Part shown: in pieces, positions 35,246-43,869 of the stretch
How the letters are laid out: every line of letters starts with the position of its first letter
Position numbering within the stretch: position 1 is the first letter of the stretch
Origin: Caballeronia arationis
GTDB lineage: Bacteria > Pseudomonadota > Gammaproteobacteria > Burkholderiales > Burkholderiaceae
DNA: 49,274 nucleotides
Direction: 5' to 3'
Assembly (NCBI RefSeq): GCF_001544975.2
Contig: NZ_FCOG02000048.1
Location: 1-49,274, forward strand
The notes under the pieces: model-generated
Databases searched by the model: none
What the model was told of the DNA's origin: nothing
What the model saw: the letters and a program-made list of their open reading frames with translations, nothing else
Position numbers and translations under genes: made by a program

Positions 35246-36193
35246 TCACGACCTTTTCTTCACGGACCGCGTTTTTCGCATTTGCATCGCCGTGTCCGCG
35301 AACAGATCGATCACCACTTCGCGCAGCCAGCGATTGCCTTCGTCCTGCTGGACTCGCGCGTGCCAGAGCAAATGAATCGGCGCGGCGGGCAACGTCATCG
35401 GCAACGCGCACAGGCTAAGCGAGAACGGTAGAGCCAATTGCAAAGCGAGTCGTTCCGGTACCGTGGCGATTAGATCGGTGCGTTGCAGGATGTAGCCGAC
35501 ACTCATGAAATGCGGCACCGTCAGGCGCACCTGGCGCCGCACGCCCTGTCGTTTAAGCCAGTCATCGACTTGGCCGTGTCCTGTGCCGGCGGACACCACC
35601 ACCAGATGTTCGGCCTCACGCCAGGCAGCGAGCGTAAGCGGCGCTTCCTCCAGTGCATGGCCACGCCTGAATAAGCAGACATAGCGCTGATCGAACAAGC
35701 GGCGCTGATAGAAGCCGCCTTTGAGCTGCGGCAGCAAGCCGATAGCGAGATCGACCCGGCCGTCGGCCATCTCGTCGCCTAAATTGATGCTCGTGTTGCG
35801 AACAGTATTCAGAGCGATGCCTGGTGCCTCACGCGACAGTCGTTCGACCAGCGAGGGCAGGAAGACGACCTCGCCGATATCGGTCATTCCGATCGTCACC
35901 GTGCGCGCGGCAAGCAGTGGATCGAAACCGGCCGCAGGGTTAAGTGCAGCGTGGAGGGTCGCGAGCGCCTGCGATACTGGCTCTGCAAGACGCAACGCAA
36001 ACGGCGTGGGCACGACACCCCCCGGCCCACGTACGAACAGCGGGTCACCGAGCCGACGACGCAGTTTGGCGAGCGCATTGCTGACGCCAGGCTGACTCAT
36101 GTTCATTTGCTCGGCGACGGTCGAGACACGCCGCTCCTGCATCAATCGCTGAAAAAGCAGCAGTAAATTAAGGTCGATGTCGCTCAGTTCCAT
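35246..36193 (-). CDS. LysR-type transcriptional regulator, NahR/NodD-like
   Basis: 315 aa. The HTH begins MELSDIDLNLLLLFQRLMQE and contains VAEQMNMSQPGVSNALAKLR, wording typical of the NahR/NodD/LinR subgroup, whose members respond to aromatic compounds. The effector domain contains VTIGMTDIGEVVFLP. ATG 36193 is preferred (GAGAGG 8 nt upstream) to the in-frame ATG 36214. It is divergent from the FAD-dependent hydroxylase at 36365, and so is its likely regulator. Confidence 0.88.
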   Translation of the reverse strand: MELSDIDLNLLLLFQRLMQERRVSTVAEQMNMSQPGVSNALAKLRRRLGDPLFVRGPGGVVPTPFALRLAEPVSQALATLHAALNPAAGFDPLLAARTVTIGMTDIGEVVFLPSLVERLSREAPGIALNTVRNTSINLGDEMADGRVDLAIGLLPQLKGGFYQRRLFDQRYVCLFRRGHALEEAPLTLAAWREAEHLVVVSAGTGHGQVDDWLKRQGVRRQVRLTVPHFMSVGYILQRTDLIATVPERLALQLALPFSLSLCALPMTLPAAPIHLLWHARVQQDEGNRWLREVVIDLFADTAMQMRKTRSVKKRS

Positions 36194-36234
36194 GACGCTG
36201 GCCTCTCTGATCATTCAACCCAGTGATGAAGCAT

Positions 36235-36258
36235 ATTCCCGTCATTTTATTGCGGAAT
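36235..36258. promoter_or_regulatory. Candidate LysR operator between regulator and hydroxylase
   Basis: ATTCC (36235-36239) and GGAAT (36254-36258) form an interrupted dyad centred in the divergent gap. A TTGCGG (36250-36255) followed 17 nt later by GAGAAT could be a weak -35/-10 pair for the hydroxylase gene, so the right arm would overlap the -35. Suggestive only. Confidence 0.3.
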
Positions 36259-36364
36259 GACTCTCCATTGCTGAGAATAAAGACACGACGCACGCATTCG
36301 ACTTGCGAACAGTACGCATGCCGCGCCGACTCGACACACATCAATTAAAGATCGGAGACACACC

Positions 36365-37582
36365 ATGGAACAGCTGGATCTGAGGATCGCCATCGTCGGT
36401 GCTGGCATCGGTGGACTTACGCTCGCGCTTGCGCTGCGAGACCAAGGAATCGACGTGCAACTCTATGAGCAGACCGACGAACTGCGCGAGGTGGGAGCGG
36501 CCGTCGCGCTGTCAGCGAACGCGACGCGGTTTTATGAGCGCATGGGTCTGCGCTCAGCCTTCGATGCCGTATGCGCAGAAATACCGGCGCTGATCTATCG
36601 GGACGGGCGCAGCGGGGAGGTCATCGGGCAACATCGCGGGGCGCCGAGCTATCGCGAGCAGTTCGGCGGGTCGTACTGGGGCATCCATCGTGCGGATCTG
36701 CAAGCCGTGTTGTCGAAAGCGGTCGGGCTTGAGCGCATCAATCTCAGCCATCGGCTTATCGATCTCGTGCAGCATCAGGATCGTGTGAGCTTGAGCTTCG
36801 CCAATGGCAAGCAGATCGAGGCCGACCTCGTGATCGGAGCAGACGGGGCACGCTCGATCACCCGGCGCTGGATGCTTGGCTATGACGACGCCTTGTATTC
36901 GGGCTGCTCAGGCTTTCGCGGTGTAGTGCCGGCGGAGCGCATGGACCTGCTGCCCGATCCCGAAGCCATTCAGTTCTGGGTTGGACCGCAGGGCCATCTG
37001 CTTCACTATCCGATCGGCGACAAAGGCGACCAGAACTTTTTGCTCGTCGAACGTCATCCCTCGCCGTGGCCTTCACGCGAGTGGGTCACGCCGGCTAGTG
37101 AGGGGGAGCAGCTGCGCATGTTCGGGCATTGGCACCCTGCCGTGGTGCAGATGATCACGGCGATGCCCATCAGTCAACGCTGGGGTCTCTTCCATCGCCC
37201 GCCGCTCGGGCGCTGGAGCAAGGGCCGCGTGACGCTCATCGGTGATGCCGCGCATGCGCTCGTACCGCACCATGGCCAGGGCGCCAATCAGTCGATCGAG
37301 GACGCCGTGGTGCTGGCCGCGCAATTGGTCAAGGCGGGCCCGGGCCGTTGGCGCGAGGCGCAAGAGGCCTACGAGAGGCTGCGCCGGGGCCGCACGCGCA
37401 AGGTGCAATATGCATCGATTTCGACAGCCGACGTGTTGCATTTGCCCGACGGGCCCGAGGCGCAGTCGCGCAACGCTCGGCTTGGCGCGCGCGACAGCCT
37501 GCTGCATCACCTCGACTGGATTCACGATTTCGACGCCCTTGAACAAGAGCCAACCGAACGTCAGGGAGGCACGTGGCTTTAA
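36365..37582 (+). CDS. FAD-dependent aromatic hydroxylase (salicylate/3-hydroxybenzoate hydroxylase family)
   Basis: 405 aa class A flavoprotein monooxygenase. FAD is bound by IAIVGAGIGGLTLALALRD near the N-terminus; the DG motif is DLVIGADGARS and the second FAD motif VTLIGDAAHALVPHHGQGAN. The family hydroxylates a phenolic ring with NAD(P)H and O2. The NahR-like neighbour supports an aromatic substrate, but salicylate, 3-hydroxybenzoate and 6-hydroxynicotinate types cannot be told apart here. GGAG is about 8 nt before the ATG. No ring-cleavage gene lies beside it, so it works alone or with unlinked enzymes. Confidence 0.88.
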   Translation: MEQLDLRIAIVGAGIGGLTLALALRDQGIDVQLYEQTDELREVGAAVALSANATRFYERMGLRSAFDAVCAEIPALIYRDGRSGEVIGQHRGAPSYREQFGGSYWGIHRADLQAVLSKAVGLERINLSHRLIDLVQHQDRVSLSFANGKQIEADLVIGADGARSITRRWMLGYDDALYSGCSGFRGVVPAERMDLLPDPEAIQFWVGPQGHLLHYPIGDKGDQNFLLVERHPSPWPSREWVTPASEGEQLRMFGHWHPAVVQMITAMPISQRWGLFHRPPLGRWSKGRVTLIGDAAHALVPHHGQGANQSIEDAVVLAAQLVKAGPGRWREAQEAYERLRRGRTRKVQYASISTADVLHLPDGPEAQSRNARLGARDSLLHHLDWIHDFDALEQEPTERQGGTWL

Positions 37583-37967
37583 ATCAGCCGTGCGCGAGCG
37601 CTTTCTGCGCAGGCTCGAAAACCGTAGACGTGCATTTCAAACTCTGGTTATGACCTTTGCGCATGGTTCGTCCGGCCATTTCCGAAGTGATGCGGTCGTT
37701 CCAACGGCACTGAGACTGTGCTCGACGAATGGCCGCTCTTGGCCGAACCCGCTCCGACGATCGCTGCGCATCGGAACCATGGCGTCCGCTCCGAACGTTG
37801 CGACTTCGGCTTATCTGGGCGATTTCGAAGCGACCTAACTTATCGCGCTGTGCGATTCCAACGATCGCTTGAGAAATGACACAGATCGCTGCTCGCACAA
37901 GGGCGAAACCACACCGCCGCAATCAGCAAGTGTGCTCAGCCCTAAACGGCACATCTACTCCATAAGT
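37583..37967. other. Gap between convergent hydroxylase and TRAP genes; nothing recognised
   Basis: 385 bp with only Arg/Ser-rich short frames on both strands and no recognisable RNA, repeat or terminator. Both neighbours end here. Confidence 0.4.
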
Positions 37968-39857
37968 TCAAAGAAAGCAGATCGAGATCCAAGGAACGAA
38001 GGCTATCGCGATCAGCCCGAGAAGCAGCATGCCCAGATAAATCCAGATGCGCTTGAGTCCCGCTTCCGGCGATACCTCACCGATGATGCACGCCGCGTAG
38101 TAACACAGGCCGAACGGCGGCGCGAACACCCCGAGCCCCATTGCTAGCACGACGACCATCGCGTAGTGCACTTCGTGTATCCCGAGCTGATGTGCAACCG
38201 GGAACAACAGCGGCCCAAACAGCACGATGGCCGGAATGCCCTCCAGCACGCTACCGAGGACGATGAACGCAACGATCGATACCAGCATGAAGCCCGCGGC
38301 ACCGCCCGGGACTCTCGTCATCATGTTCGCGAGATCGTGCGAGAAACCCGACTGCGTCAACGCCCAGCCCATCGCGCTCGCCGCCCCGACAATGAACAGA
38401 ATCGCACCGGACAACGCCGCCGTCTGCAGCAGCATCGGCATGATGGCTTTCCACTTCAGGCCGCCGCGATAGATCAATAGGCCGATTACGAGCGAGTAGG
38501 CGATCCCGATCGTCGAGACCTCCGTCGCGGTCGCAATTCCCTCCACCACGGCACTGCGGATCAGGAACGGCAGCAGCAGCGCGGGCAAGGCAATCACGAA
38601 GGTGCGGCGCACCTGGGACCAGGGTGCCCTCACCGCTCCCGCGCGGCTCTCGTCCGTCTCATCCTCGCGTCCCGCACGCCACCACGCAACGACGCCGAGC
38701 ACGAAAGCAAGCACGATCGCCGGCAGAATGCCCGCGGTAAAGAGCGCAGCGATCGATATGCCGGTCACCGACGCGATCGCGATCAGCACCAACGACGGCG
38801 GAATCGTTTCGCTCATCGCGCCGGAAGCGGCGAGCAGCGACACCAGCTCGCCGTCCTTCATTCCGCGCTTGCGCATCTCGGGGAAGAGCACCGGCGCCAC
38901 GGCCGCCATGTCGGCCGTCTTGGAGCCCGAGATACCCGAGATCAGCAGCATCGCGCCGAGCAGCACATACGACATGCCGCCCCGAACGTGACCGAGCAGC
39001 GACGCGAGAAACGCGACCATCACGCGCGCCACGCCCGTGACGTGCACGAGCTGTCCGAGCAGCACGAACATCGGCACGGCGAGCAGGATCAGCGTGCTCA
39101 TGCCCTCGTCCATACGTCCGACTACGACGCTGAGCGGCGTCGACGTGGTCGTCAGCAGATAGGCGCTGGTCGCAAGCGAAAACGCGAAGGCGATTGGCAC
39201 GCCCGCCATCACCGCCGTGCCAAGCATGCCGACGAAGAACACCAGCAGCGCGCCCTGCCCCATGTGCGTCAATGGCGCCTTGGCGAGATAGCAGCCGAAG
39301 GCGATCAGCAGCATGAGCGCCAGCGCACCAACGATATGCCGCCGGTCATGCCGCGCGAGCCGCAGCCCGCAACTGACCAGCGCCGCCGCGCAGCCGAACG
39401 GAATCGCCAGTGCTCTGACCGAGCCCGACCAGCCGAGTGCAGGCGTCTCCACGAACGCCTGGTCCTGCACGTAGTCGAACGCGGGATGCATGACCAGCGC
39501 GAAGAACGCGGCCGCAGCGGCGACCGCCAGCGTCTCGGCCCATGCCTGCGCGCGCGGTGTCATGTGCGATACGAAGAAGGTCAACCGCATGTGACACGAA
39601 CGCTGCACCGCGAGCGCGCTGCCCAGCATTGCAAGCCAGAGGAACAGGATCGACGCGAGTTCGTCCGACCAGATCAGCGGTTGGTGAAACACTGCACGCG
39701 CAACGATGCCGACGAACAGCAGCGCAACCTCTCCCACGACTGCCGCCGCGGCGAGCACCTCGATCCCGCGTCTCAACCAGCGTTCGATGCCGCTCTCGCC
39801 ATGCGCATTGCGTACGAATGTCGGCCCCGGCACCTCCAGATTGTGTGCCGCGCTCAT
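37968..39857 (-). CDS. TRAP transporter permease, fused small and large subunits (DctQ-DctM)
   Basis: 629 aa. The first ~170 residues hold four membrane helices of the DctQ type (FHQPLIWSDELASILFLWLAM is the typical WxDE loop), and the rest the ~12-helix DctM subunit (SGSKTADMAAVAPVLFPEM, AASGAMSETIPPS, PAIVLFGPLLFP). The fusion gives a complete H+/Na+-driven carboxylate importer when paired with a binding protein. The ATG at 39857 overlaps the stop of dctP (ATGA); an in-frame extension to 39920 lies inside dctP and is not used. The substrate is likely an organic or sugar acid, judged from the genes across the divergent promoter. Confidence 0.92.
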   Translation of the reverse strand: MSAAHNLEVPGPTFVRNAHGESGIERWLRRGIEVLAAAAVVGEVALLFVGIVARAVFHQPLIWSDELASILFLWLAMLGSALAVQRSCHMRLTFFVSHMTPRAQAWAETLAVAAAAAFFALVMHPAFDYVQDQAFVETPALGWSGSVRALAIPFGCAAALVSCGLRLARHDRRHIVGALALMLLIAFGCYLAKAPLTHMGQGALLVFFVGMLGTAVMAGVPIAFAFSLATSAYLLTTTSTPLSVVVGRMDEGMSTLILLAVPMFVLLGQLVHVTGVARVMVAFLASLLGHVRGGMSYVLLGAMLLISGISGSKTADMAAVAPVLFPEMRKRGMKDGELVSLLAASGAMSETIPPSLVLIAIASVTGISIAALFTAGILPAIVLAFVLGVVAWWRAGREDETDESRAGAVRAPWSQVRRTFVIALPALLLPFLIRSAVVEGIATATEVSTIGIAYSLVIGLLIYRGGLKWKAIMPMLLQTAALSGAILFIVGAASAMGWALTQSGFSHDLANMMTRVPGGAAGFMLVSIVAFIVLGSVLEGIPAIVLFGPLLFPVAHQLGIHEVHYAMVVVLAMGLGVFAPPFGLCYYAACIIGEVSPEAGLKRIWIYLGMLLLGLIAIAFVPWISICFL

Positions 39858-40882
39858 GATATTTTCCCCGTCACCGCTTCGAGGGCACTCCACGGACCGG
39901 CACCGAACTTGTCCCGCCACTGCGTATAGAAGCCGGCTTTCGATAGCGCAGTGCGAAACGCCTCCCTGTCCGCGGGGACGAACGTCAACCCCTTGCCGGA
40001 CAACTGGGACTTCAGCGATGTATTCAAACGCGCGACGTCCGCGCGCTGCTCGACGCTCGCCCGGTCGAATTCGCGCCGCACGATAGCCTTGAGATCGTCC
40101 GGGAGTGCATTGAAGGCGCGCGGGTTACCGAGCAGCCAGAACGGGTCCCAGATGTGATTGGTCTCGGCGACGTACTTCTGCACTTCATACAGCTTGCCCG
40201 CCTCGATCGTGACGAGGCCGTTTTCCTGACCGTCCACGAGATGGGTCTGCAACGCGGTGTAGAGCTCGTTGAAGTTGATCGACGTAGGGTTCGCCCCTAG
40301 CGTCTGAAAGAGCGACGTGAACATCGGCGAGACCGGCACGCGGATCCGGTAACCGCGCAAGTCGTCGGGCGCCTTGATCGGTTTCGTCGCGGACGTGATC
40401 TGCCTAAAGCCGTTGTCCGCCGCCTTCGACACGGAGACGTACCCGCTCTTGTCGATCTGCGCGCGGATGATCTTGCCGAGCTCGCCATCGACGCCGCGCC
40501 AGACCTGGTCATAGTCCGAGAACGCAAAGCCGAGATTGGTGATTGCCGCGAGCGGAATCACGGTCGACATCACCGAGCCAGAGATGTTGAGGAACTCGAC
40601 GGCGCCCGAGCGCGTCTGCGACAGCAGGTCAGTGTCCGAGCCCAGTTGCGATGCGGGGAAGAAGCGGATCTCGAGCCTGCCGCTGCTTGCCTCGCGAATG
40701 CGGTCGATGGCTTCCTTGAGTCGTGTATTGATCGGCTGATTGAGGGATTGCCCAGTGGCGAGCTTGTAGGTGAACTCGGCAGCGCGTGCTGGCCGGGTCC
40801 ATATCGTTACCAACGGAAGGGCGGCCGCAGCCTTCAACACCGCGCGTCGCGAGATGCGGCGCGGCAAGTTCGACGTGCTCAT
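39854..40882 (-). CDS. TRAP transporter periplasmic binding protein (DctP family)
   Basis: 342 aa. A Tat-like signal (RRISRRAVLKAAAALPLV, cleavage near ARAAEF) is followed by the DctP fold: EIRFFPASQLGSD, the ligand-carboxylate arginine in GYRIRVP, and NFNELYTALQTHLVDGQENG. It captures the substrate in the periplasm and hands it to the fused permease encoded next. AGGAG lies 8-9 nt before the ATG. The specificity subgroup cannot be read by eye. Confidence 0.9.
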   Translation of the reverse strand: MSTSNLPRRISRRAVLKAAAALPLVTIWTRPARAAEFTYKLATGQSLNQPINTRLKEAIDRIREASSGRLEIRFFPASQLGSDTDLLSQTRSGAVEFLNISGSVMSTVIPLAAITNLGFAFSDYDQVWRGVDGELGKIIRAQIDKSGYVSVSKAADNGFRQITSATKPIKAPDDLRGYRIRVPVSPMFTSLFQTLGANPTSINFNELYTALQTHLVDGQENGLVTIEAGKLYEVQKYVAETNHIWDPFWLLGNPRAFNALPDDLKAIVRREFDRASVEQRADVARLNTSLKSQLSGKGLTFVPADREAFRTALSKAGFYTQWRDKFGAGPWSALEAVTGKIS

Positions 40883-41038
40883 GATGCTGTCTCCTGTTAT
40901 ATGAACTTACCGTGGCGCGCCACTTTGTCGGTATGGCGTCGGGGCACGTTGCGGCGCTTGTTCGACTCTTGTCGAGGCGCCGCCGGTCCTGCGTGTGCAA
41001 AATATAAGAGGCTTGTTGGTGAAGGACAATTCAATTAT

Positions 41039-41048
41039 TTTGCGCAAA
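41039..41048. promoter_or_regulatory. Palindrome TTTGCGCAAA, operator candidate
   Basis: A perfect 10-bp palindrome lies 25 bp before the LysR start and about 160 bp before dctP on the other strand, within the AT-rich part of the 191-bp divergent gap. LysR-type proteins often bind such sites near their own start. Chance occurrence is possible. Confidence 0.35.
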
Positions 41049-41073
41049 GGTGTAGCCAATCTAAAGGGTGATC

Positions 41074-41982
41074 ATGTATCTGCCATTGCGGGCCATCAGT
41101 GTTTTTCATGCTGCCGCGAGTTCGGGGAGCATTTCTCGCGCAGCAGCAGAATTGAACGTGACGCCATCAGCCGTCAGCCAGCAAATCCAGTCGCTCGAGA
41201 CGCACTTGGGCACGGCGTTGATGACGAAGGTCGGACGAGGCGTGGCATTGACCGAAGCAGGCGAGCGCTACTTCGCGATGATTGCAGAGGAGATCGACCG
41301 CATCGCGGACGCGACTCAGCGTATACGCGGGTTGCGGTCCGTCACGCTCCTGACCGTGCGCGCGACGCCGACGCTCTCAACCAAGTTTCTCTTGCCTCGG
41401 TTACGCTCGTTCCTCGACGGTCATCCCGATCTCGAAGTGCGCCTGAACGGCACCAACGAAATGACCGACTTTGCGCAGGAAGCCGTTGATATAGAGATCC
41501 GTCACGGCACCGGACAATGGCCGGGCGTGTATGTGGAGGCGCTGACCGAGGAATCGTTCCTGCCGGTCTGCTCGCCCGCGTACTGCGCGCCAGCGAGTCT
41601 CGATGCCGCCGATCTGCAGCGGCATCGCCTCATCTACTCGATAAAGTCGCAAGTCCAGTGGCCGCACTGGTTCTCGGTGGCGCGTGCGGCGCCGCTCGAT
41701 CCGGGGCAGCGAGTGCTGTTCGACCGCAGCCATATGGCGATCGATGCGGCCGTCGATGGCATGGGCATCGCGCTCGAAAGTACGCTCATGATGTGGCGCG
41801 AGCTGCGCGACGGCACATTGATCTGCCCCGTGCGCGAGCCTCCCGCGATCCGCCTGACGACGCAGTGGATCGTCTGCCCGTTCGAGCATCTGCACAAGAA
41901 GAAGGTGATCCTGTTCCTCGATTGGCTGCGCGCCGAGCGTGCCGCCTGGCTATCCGTATCCCAACAACCCGCCGCCCGCTGA
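41074..41982 (+). CDS. LysR-type regulator, GcvA-like
   Basis: 302 aa. It opens with MYLPLRAISVFHAAASSGSI then AELNVTPSAVSQQIQSLE, the GcvA/AmpR-like HTH, with effector features RATPTLSTKFLLPRL and VDIEIRHGTGQWPG. The ATG at 41074 follows AAAGGG; a GTG two codons earlier is less likely. Being divergent from the TRAP genes and in line with the dehydrogenase genes, it probably controls both units in response to the imported acid. Confidence 0.88.
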   Translation: MYLPLRAISVFHAAASSGSISRAAAELNVTPSAVSQQIQSLETHLGTALMTKVGRGVALTEAGERYFAMIAEEIDRIADATQRIRGLRSVTLLTVRATPTLSTKFLLPRLRSFLDGHPDLEVRLNGTNEMTDFAQEAVDIEIRHGTGQWPGVYVEALTEESFLPVCSPAYCAPASLDAADLQRHRLIYSIKSQVQWPHWFSVARAAPLDPGQRVLFDRSHMAIDAAVDGMGIALESTLMMWRELRDGTLICPVREPPAIRLTTQWIVCPFEHLHKKKVILFLDWLRAERAAWLSVSQQPAAR

Positions 41983-42021
41983 TGGTGAAGCCTGGCTAAC
42001 AAATCGCCTCGGAAATGTTAA

Positions 42022-42050
42022 TTGTTCTGGCAGAAACCCCTGACTACACT
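42022..42050 (+). promoter_or_regulatory. Sigma-70-like promoter candidate for the dehydrogenase operon
   Basis: TTGTTC (42022-42027), a 17-bp spacer, then TACACT (42045-42050) sits in the 180-bp gap 113 bp before the oxidoreductase start. The hexamers match consensus at about 4/6 each. Confidence 0.35.
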
Positions 42051-42162
42051 TGCTCGCAAGTAAGGCGCACCGCTGCTATGCCTTCGATCACGCCACCCCG
42101 GCCACTTACCGCGCGCCGCTCTCGCGGCCACGATCCATAGTCTCGACCACAAAGGATTGCAC

Positions 42163-43521
42163 ATGAATCTCTCCAGTCTGCTCCAGGCACGCAACGCCTC
42201 TGGACGTCCCGTTCGCGTCGGCCTGATCGGTGCCGGCAAGTTCGGCTCGATGGTGCTGTCACAGGCCCGCCATATCGAAGGGCTGCACGTCGTGGGCGTT
42301 GCCGATCTCGACGTCGGCAAGGCGCGCGCATCGCTTGCACGAGTCGGCTGGTCGGCCGAGCAATATGGCGCACGCTCGCTCTCCGATGCCGTGAAGACCG
42401 GCGCAACCTGCGTGCTCGACGATGCAGCCGCGCTCGCCGCCTGCGATGAAATCGAGTGCATCATCGAAGCGACGGGCCACCCGATCGCCGGCGTGCGTCA
42501 CGCTTTGGCCGCGATCGAAGGCAACAAGCATGTGGTGATGGTCAACGTCGAGGCCGACGCGATGTGCGGCCCGCTGCTCGCCGCGCGCGCCCGCGAGCGC
42601 GGTCTCGTCTACAGCATGGCGTACGGCGACCAGCCCGCAATCATCTGCGAACTCGTGGACTGGGTGCGCTCTTGCGGCTTCGAACTGACCTCGGCTGGCA
42701 AGGGCATGAACTTCGAGCCGCGCTACCGCTATTCGACCCCGGACACGGTCTGGAGCTTCTTCGGCTGGACCGACGAAGAAGTCGCCAAGGGCGATTTCAA
42801 CCCGAAGATGTACAACTCGTTCACCGACGGCACCAAGGCCGCAATCGAAATGGCGGCGGTCGCGAACGGCACGGGCCTCGATTGCCCGGACAACGGTCTC
42901 GCGTTTCCTCCCGCAGGCCTGCATGATCTCGCGCGCGTCTTCCGGCCAGCGGAAGATGGCGGACGCTTGTCGCGCAGCGGCCTCGTTGACATCGCCGCCA
43001 GCCAGGAACCGGACGGCCGCGAAGTATTCAACAACATTCGTTATGGCGTCTTCGTCACGTTCAAGGCGCCGAACGAATACGCGCGTGCGTGCTTCAAGCA
43101 GTACGGCCTGCTCGTCGATCCGACCGGCTGGTACGGCTCGATGTGGCGCCCGTTCCACATGATCGGCCTCGAAACCAGCGTGAGCGTGTTGTCGGCCGTA
43201 TTGCGCGGCGAGGCGACAGGCTCGTCGAAGGAGTTCCGCGGCGATGCCGTCGCTACCGCCAAGCGCGACCTGAAGCCGGGCGAGATGCTCGACGGCGAAG
43301 GCGGATACGCGGTCTGGGCTAATGCGATCCCGGCATCGAAGAGCCTTGCTATCGGCGGTCTGCCGATCGGGCTTGCGCACAACGTCAGGCTGAAGCGTCC
43401 GGTCGCCAAGGACACCATCGTGCGCTTCGAGGACGTCGAACTCGAGCGCGATCTCGATGTCGTCGCGCTGCGTCGCGAGATGGAGCAAAGTGCGCTCGGC
43501 AAGCCGGCGAAGGCAGCGTGA
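42163..43521 (+). CDS. NAD(P)-dependent oxidoreductase with C-terminal SAF domain (COG4091-like)
   Basis: 452 aa. A Rossmann domain (VRVGLIGAGKFGSMVLSQAR; CIIEATGHP) of the homoserine-dehydrogenase-like kind is followed by a long catalytic region and a C-terminal SAF domain (AKRDLKPGEMLDG, VKDTIVRFEDVEL-like end). Members often stand beside transporters and sugar-acid dehydrogenases; the reaction is mostly unassigned. ATG 42163 is preferred, with AAAGGA 7 nt upstream; a TTG six bases earlier is in frame. First of three genes in line (next at 43558 and 43866). Confidence 0.85.
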   Translation: MNLSSLLQARNASGRPVRVGLIGAGKFGSMVLSQARHIEGLHVVGVADLDVGKARASLARVGWSAEQYGARSLSDAVKTGATCVLDDAAALAACDEIECIIEATGHPIAGVRHALAAIEGNKHVVMVNVEADAMCGPLLAARARERGLVYSMAYGDQPAIICELVDWVRSCGFELTSAGKGMNFEPRYRYSTPDTVWSFFGWTDEEVAKGDFNPKMYNSFTDGTKAAIEMAAVANGTGLDCPDNGLAFPPAGLHDLARVFRPAEDGGRLSRSGLVDIAASQEPDGREVFNNIRYGVFVTFKAPNEYARACFKQYGLLVDPTGWYGSMWRPFHMIGLETSVSVLSAVLRGEATGSSKEFRGDAVATAKRDLKPGEMLDGEGGYAVWANAIPASKSLAIGGLPIGLAHNVRLKRPVAKDTIVRFEDVELERDLDVVALRREMEQSALGKPAKAA

Positions 43522-43557
43522 GGCGTGCACATCATGGCATCGATAGGGGAGTCCAGC

Positions 43558-43869
43558 ATGGATAGCGGAACCGAAGCATTCGTGGTCGTTGCCGAGTTCG
43601 AAGTGAAGCCCGACTGCGTTCGCGACTTCCTCGCGCTCGCACGCGACGACGCACGGCACTCGCTCGCCGACGAGCCCGGCTGCCGGCAGTTCGATATCGT
43701 CCAGCTCGACGAGACGCCGGCGCGCGTCATGTTCTACGAGGTATACGACGATCGCGCCGCGTTCGACGCGCACTTGCAGACGGCGCACCTCGATCGCTTT
43801 CGTGCCGGCTTTCCGGCGCTGATCGTGGCGGAGCGCCCGGTGCGCTTCGGCCGCCGCGAGCCTGCATGA
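43558..43869 (+). CDS. ABM-domain (antibiotic biosynthesis monooxygenase/YgiN-like) small protein
   Basis: 103 aa dimeric ferredoxin-like fold: AFVVVAEFEVKPDCVRDFLA, DEPGCRQFDIVQ, VMFYEVYDDRAAFDAHLQT. The DExGC...F and F..YE.Y motifs are hallmarks of the family. Such proteins accompany sugar-acid and aromatic catabolism and may act on reactive carbonyls. ATG 43558 has AGGGGAG 6 nt upstream. The stop overlaps the next gene's start (ATGATG at 43866). Confidence 0.85.
   Translation: MDSGTEAFVVVAEFEVKPDCVRDFLALARDDARHSLADEPGCRQFDIVQLDETPARVMFYEVYDDRAAFDAHLQTAHLDRFRAGFPALIVAERPVRFGRREPA

Noticed and set aside
42259..43788. 509-codon minus-strand open frame opposite the SAF oxidoreductase
   Set aside because: Antisense shadow; no domain, extreme His/Arg/Ala bias.
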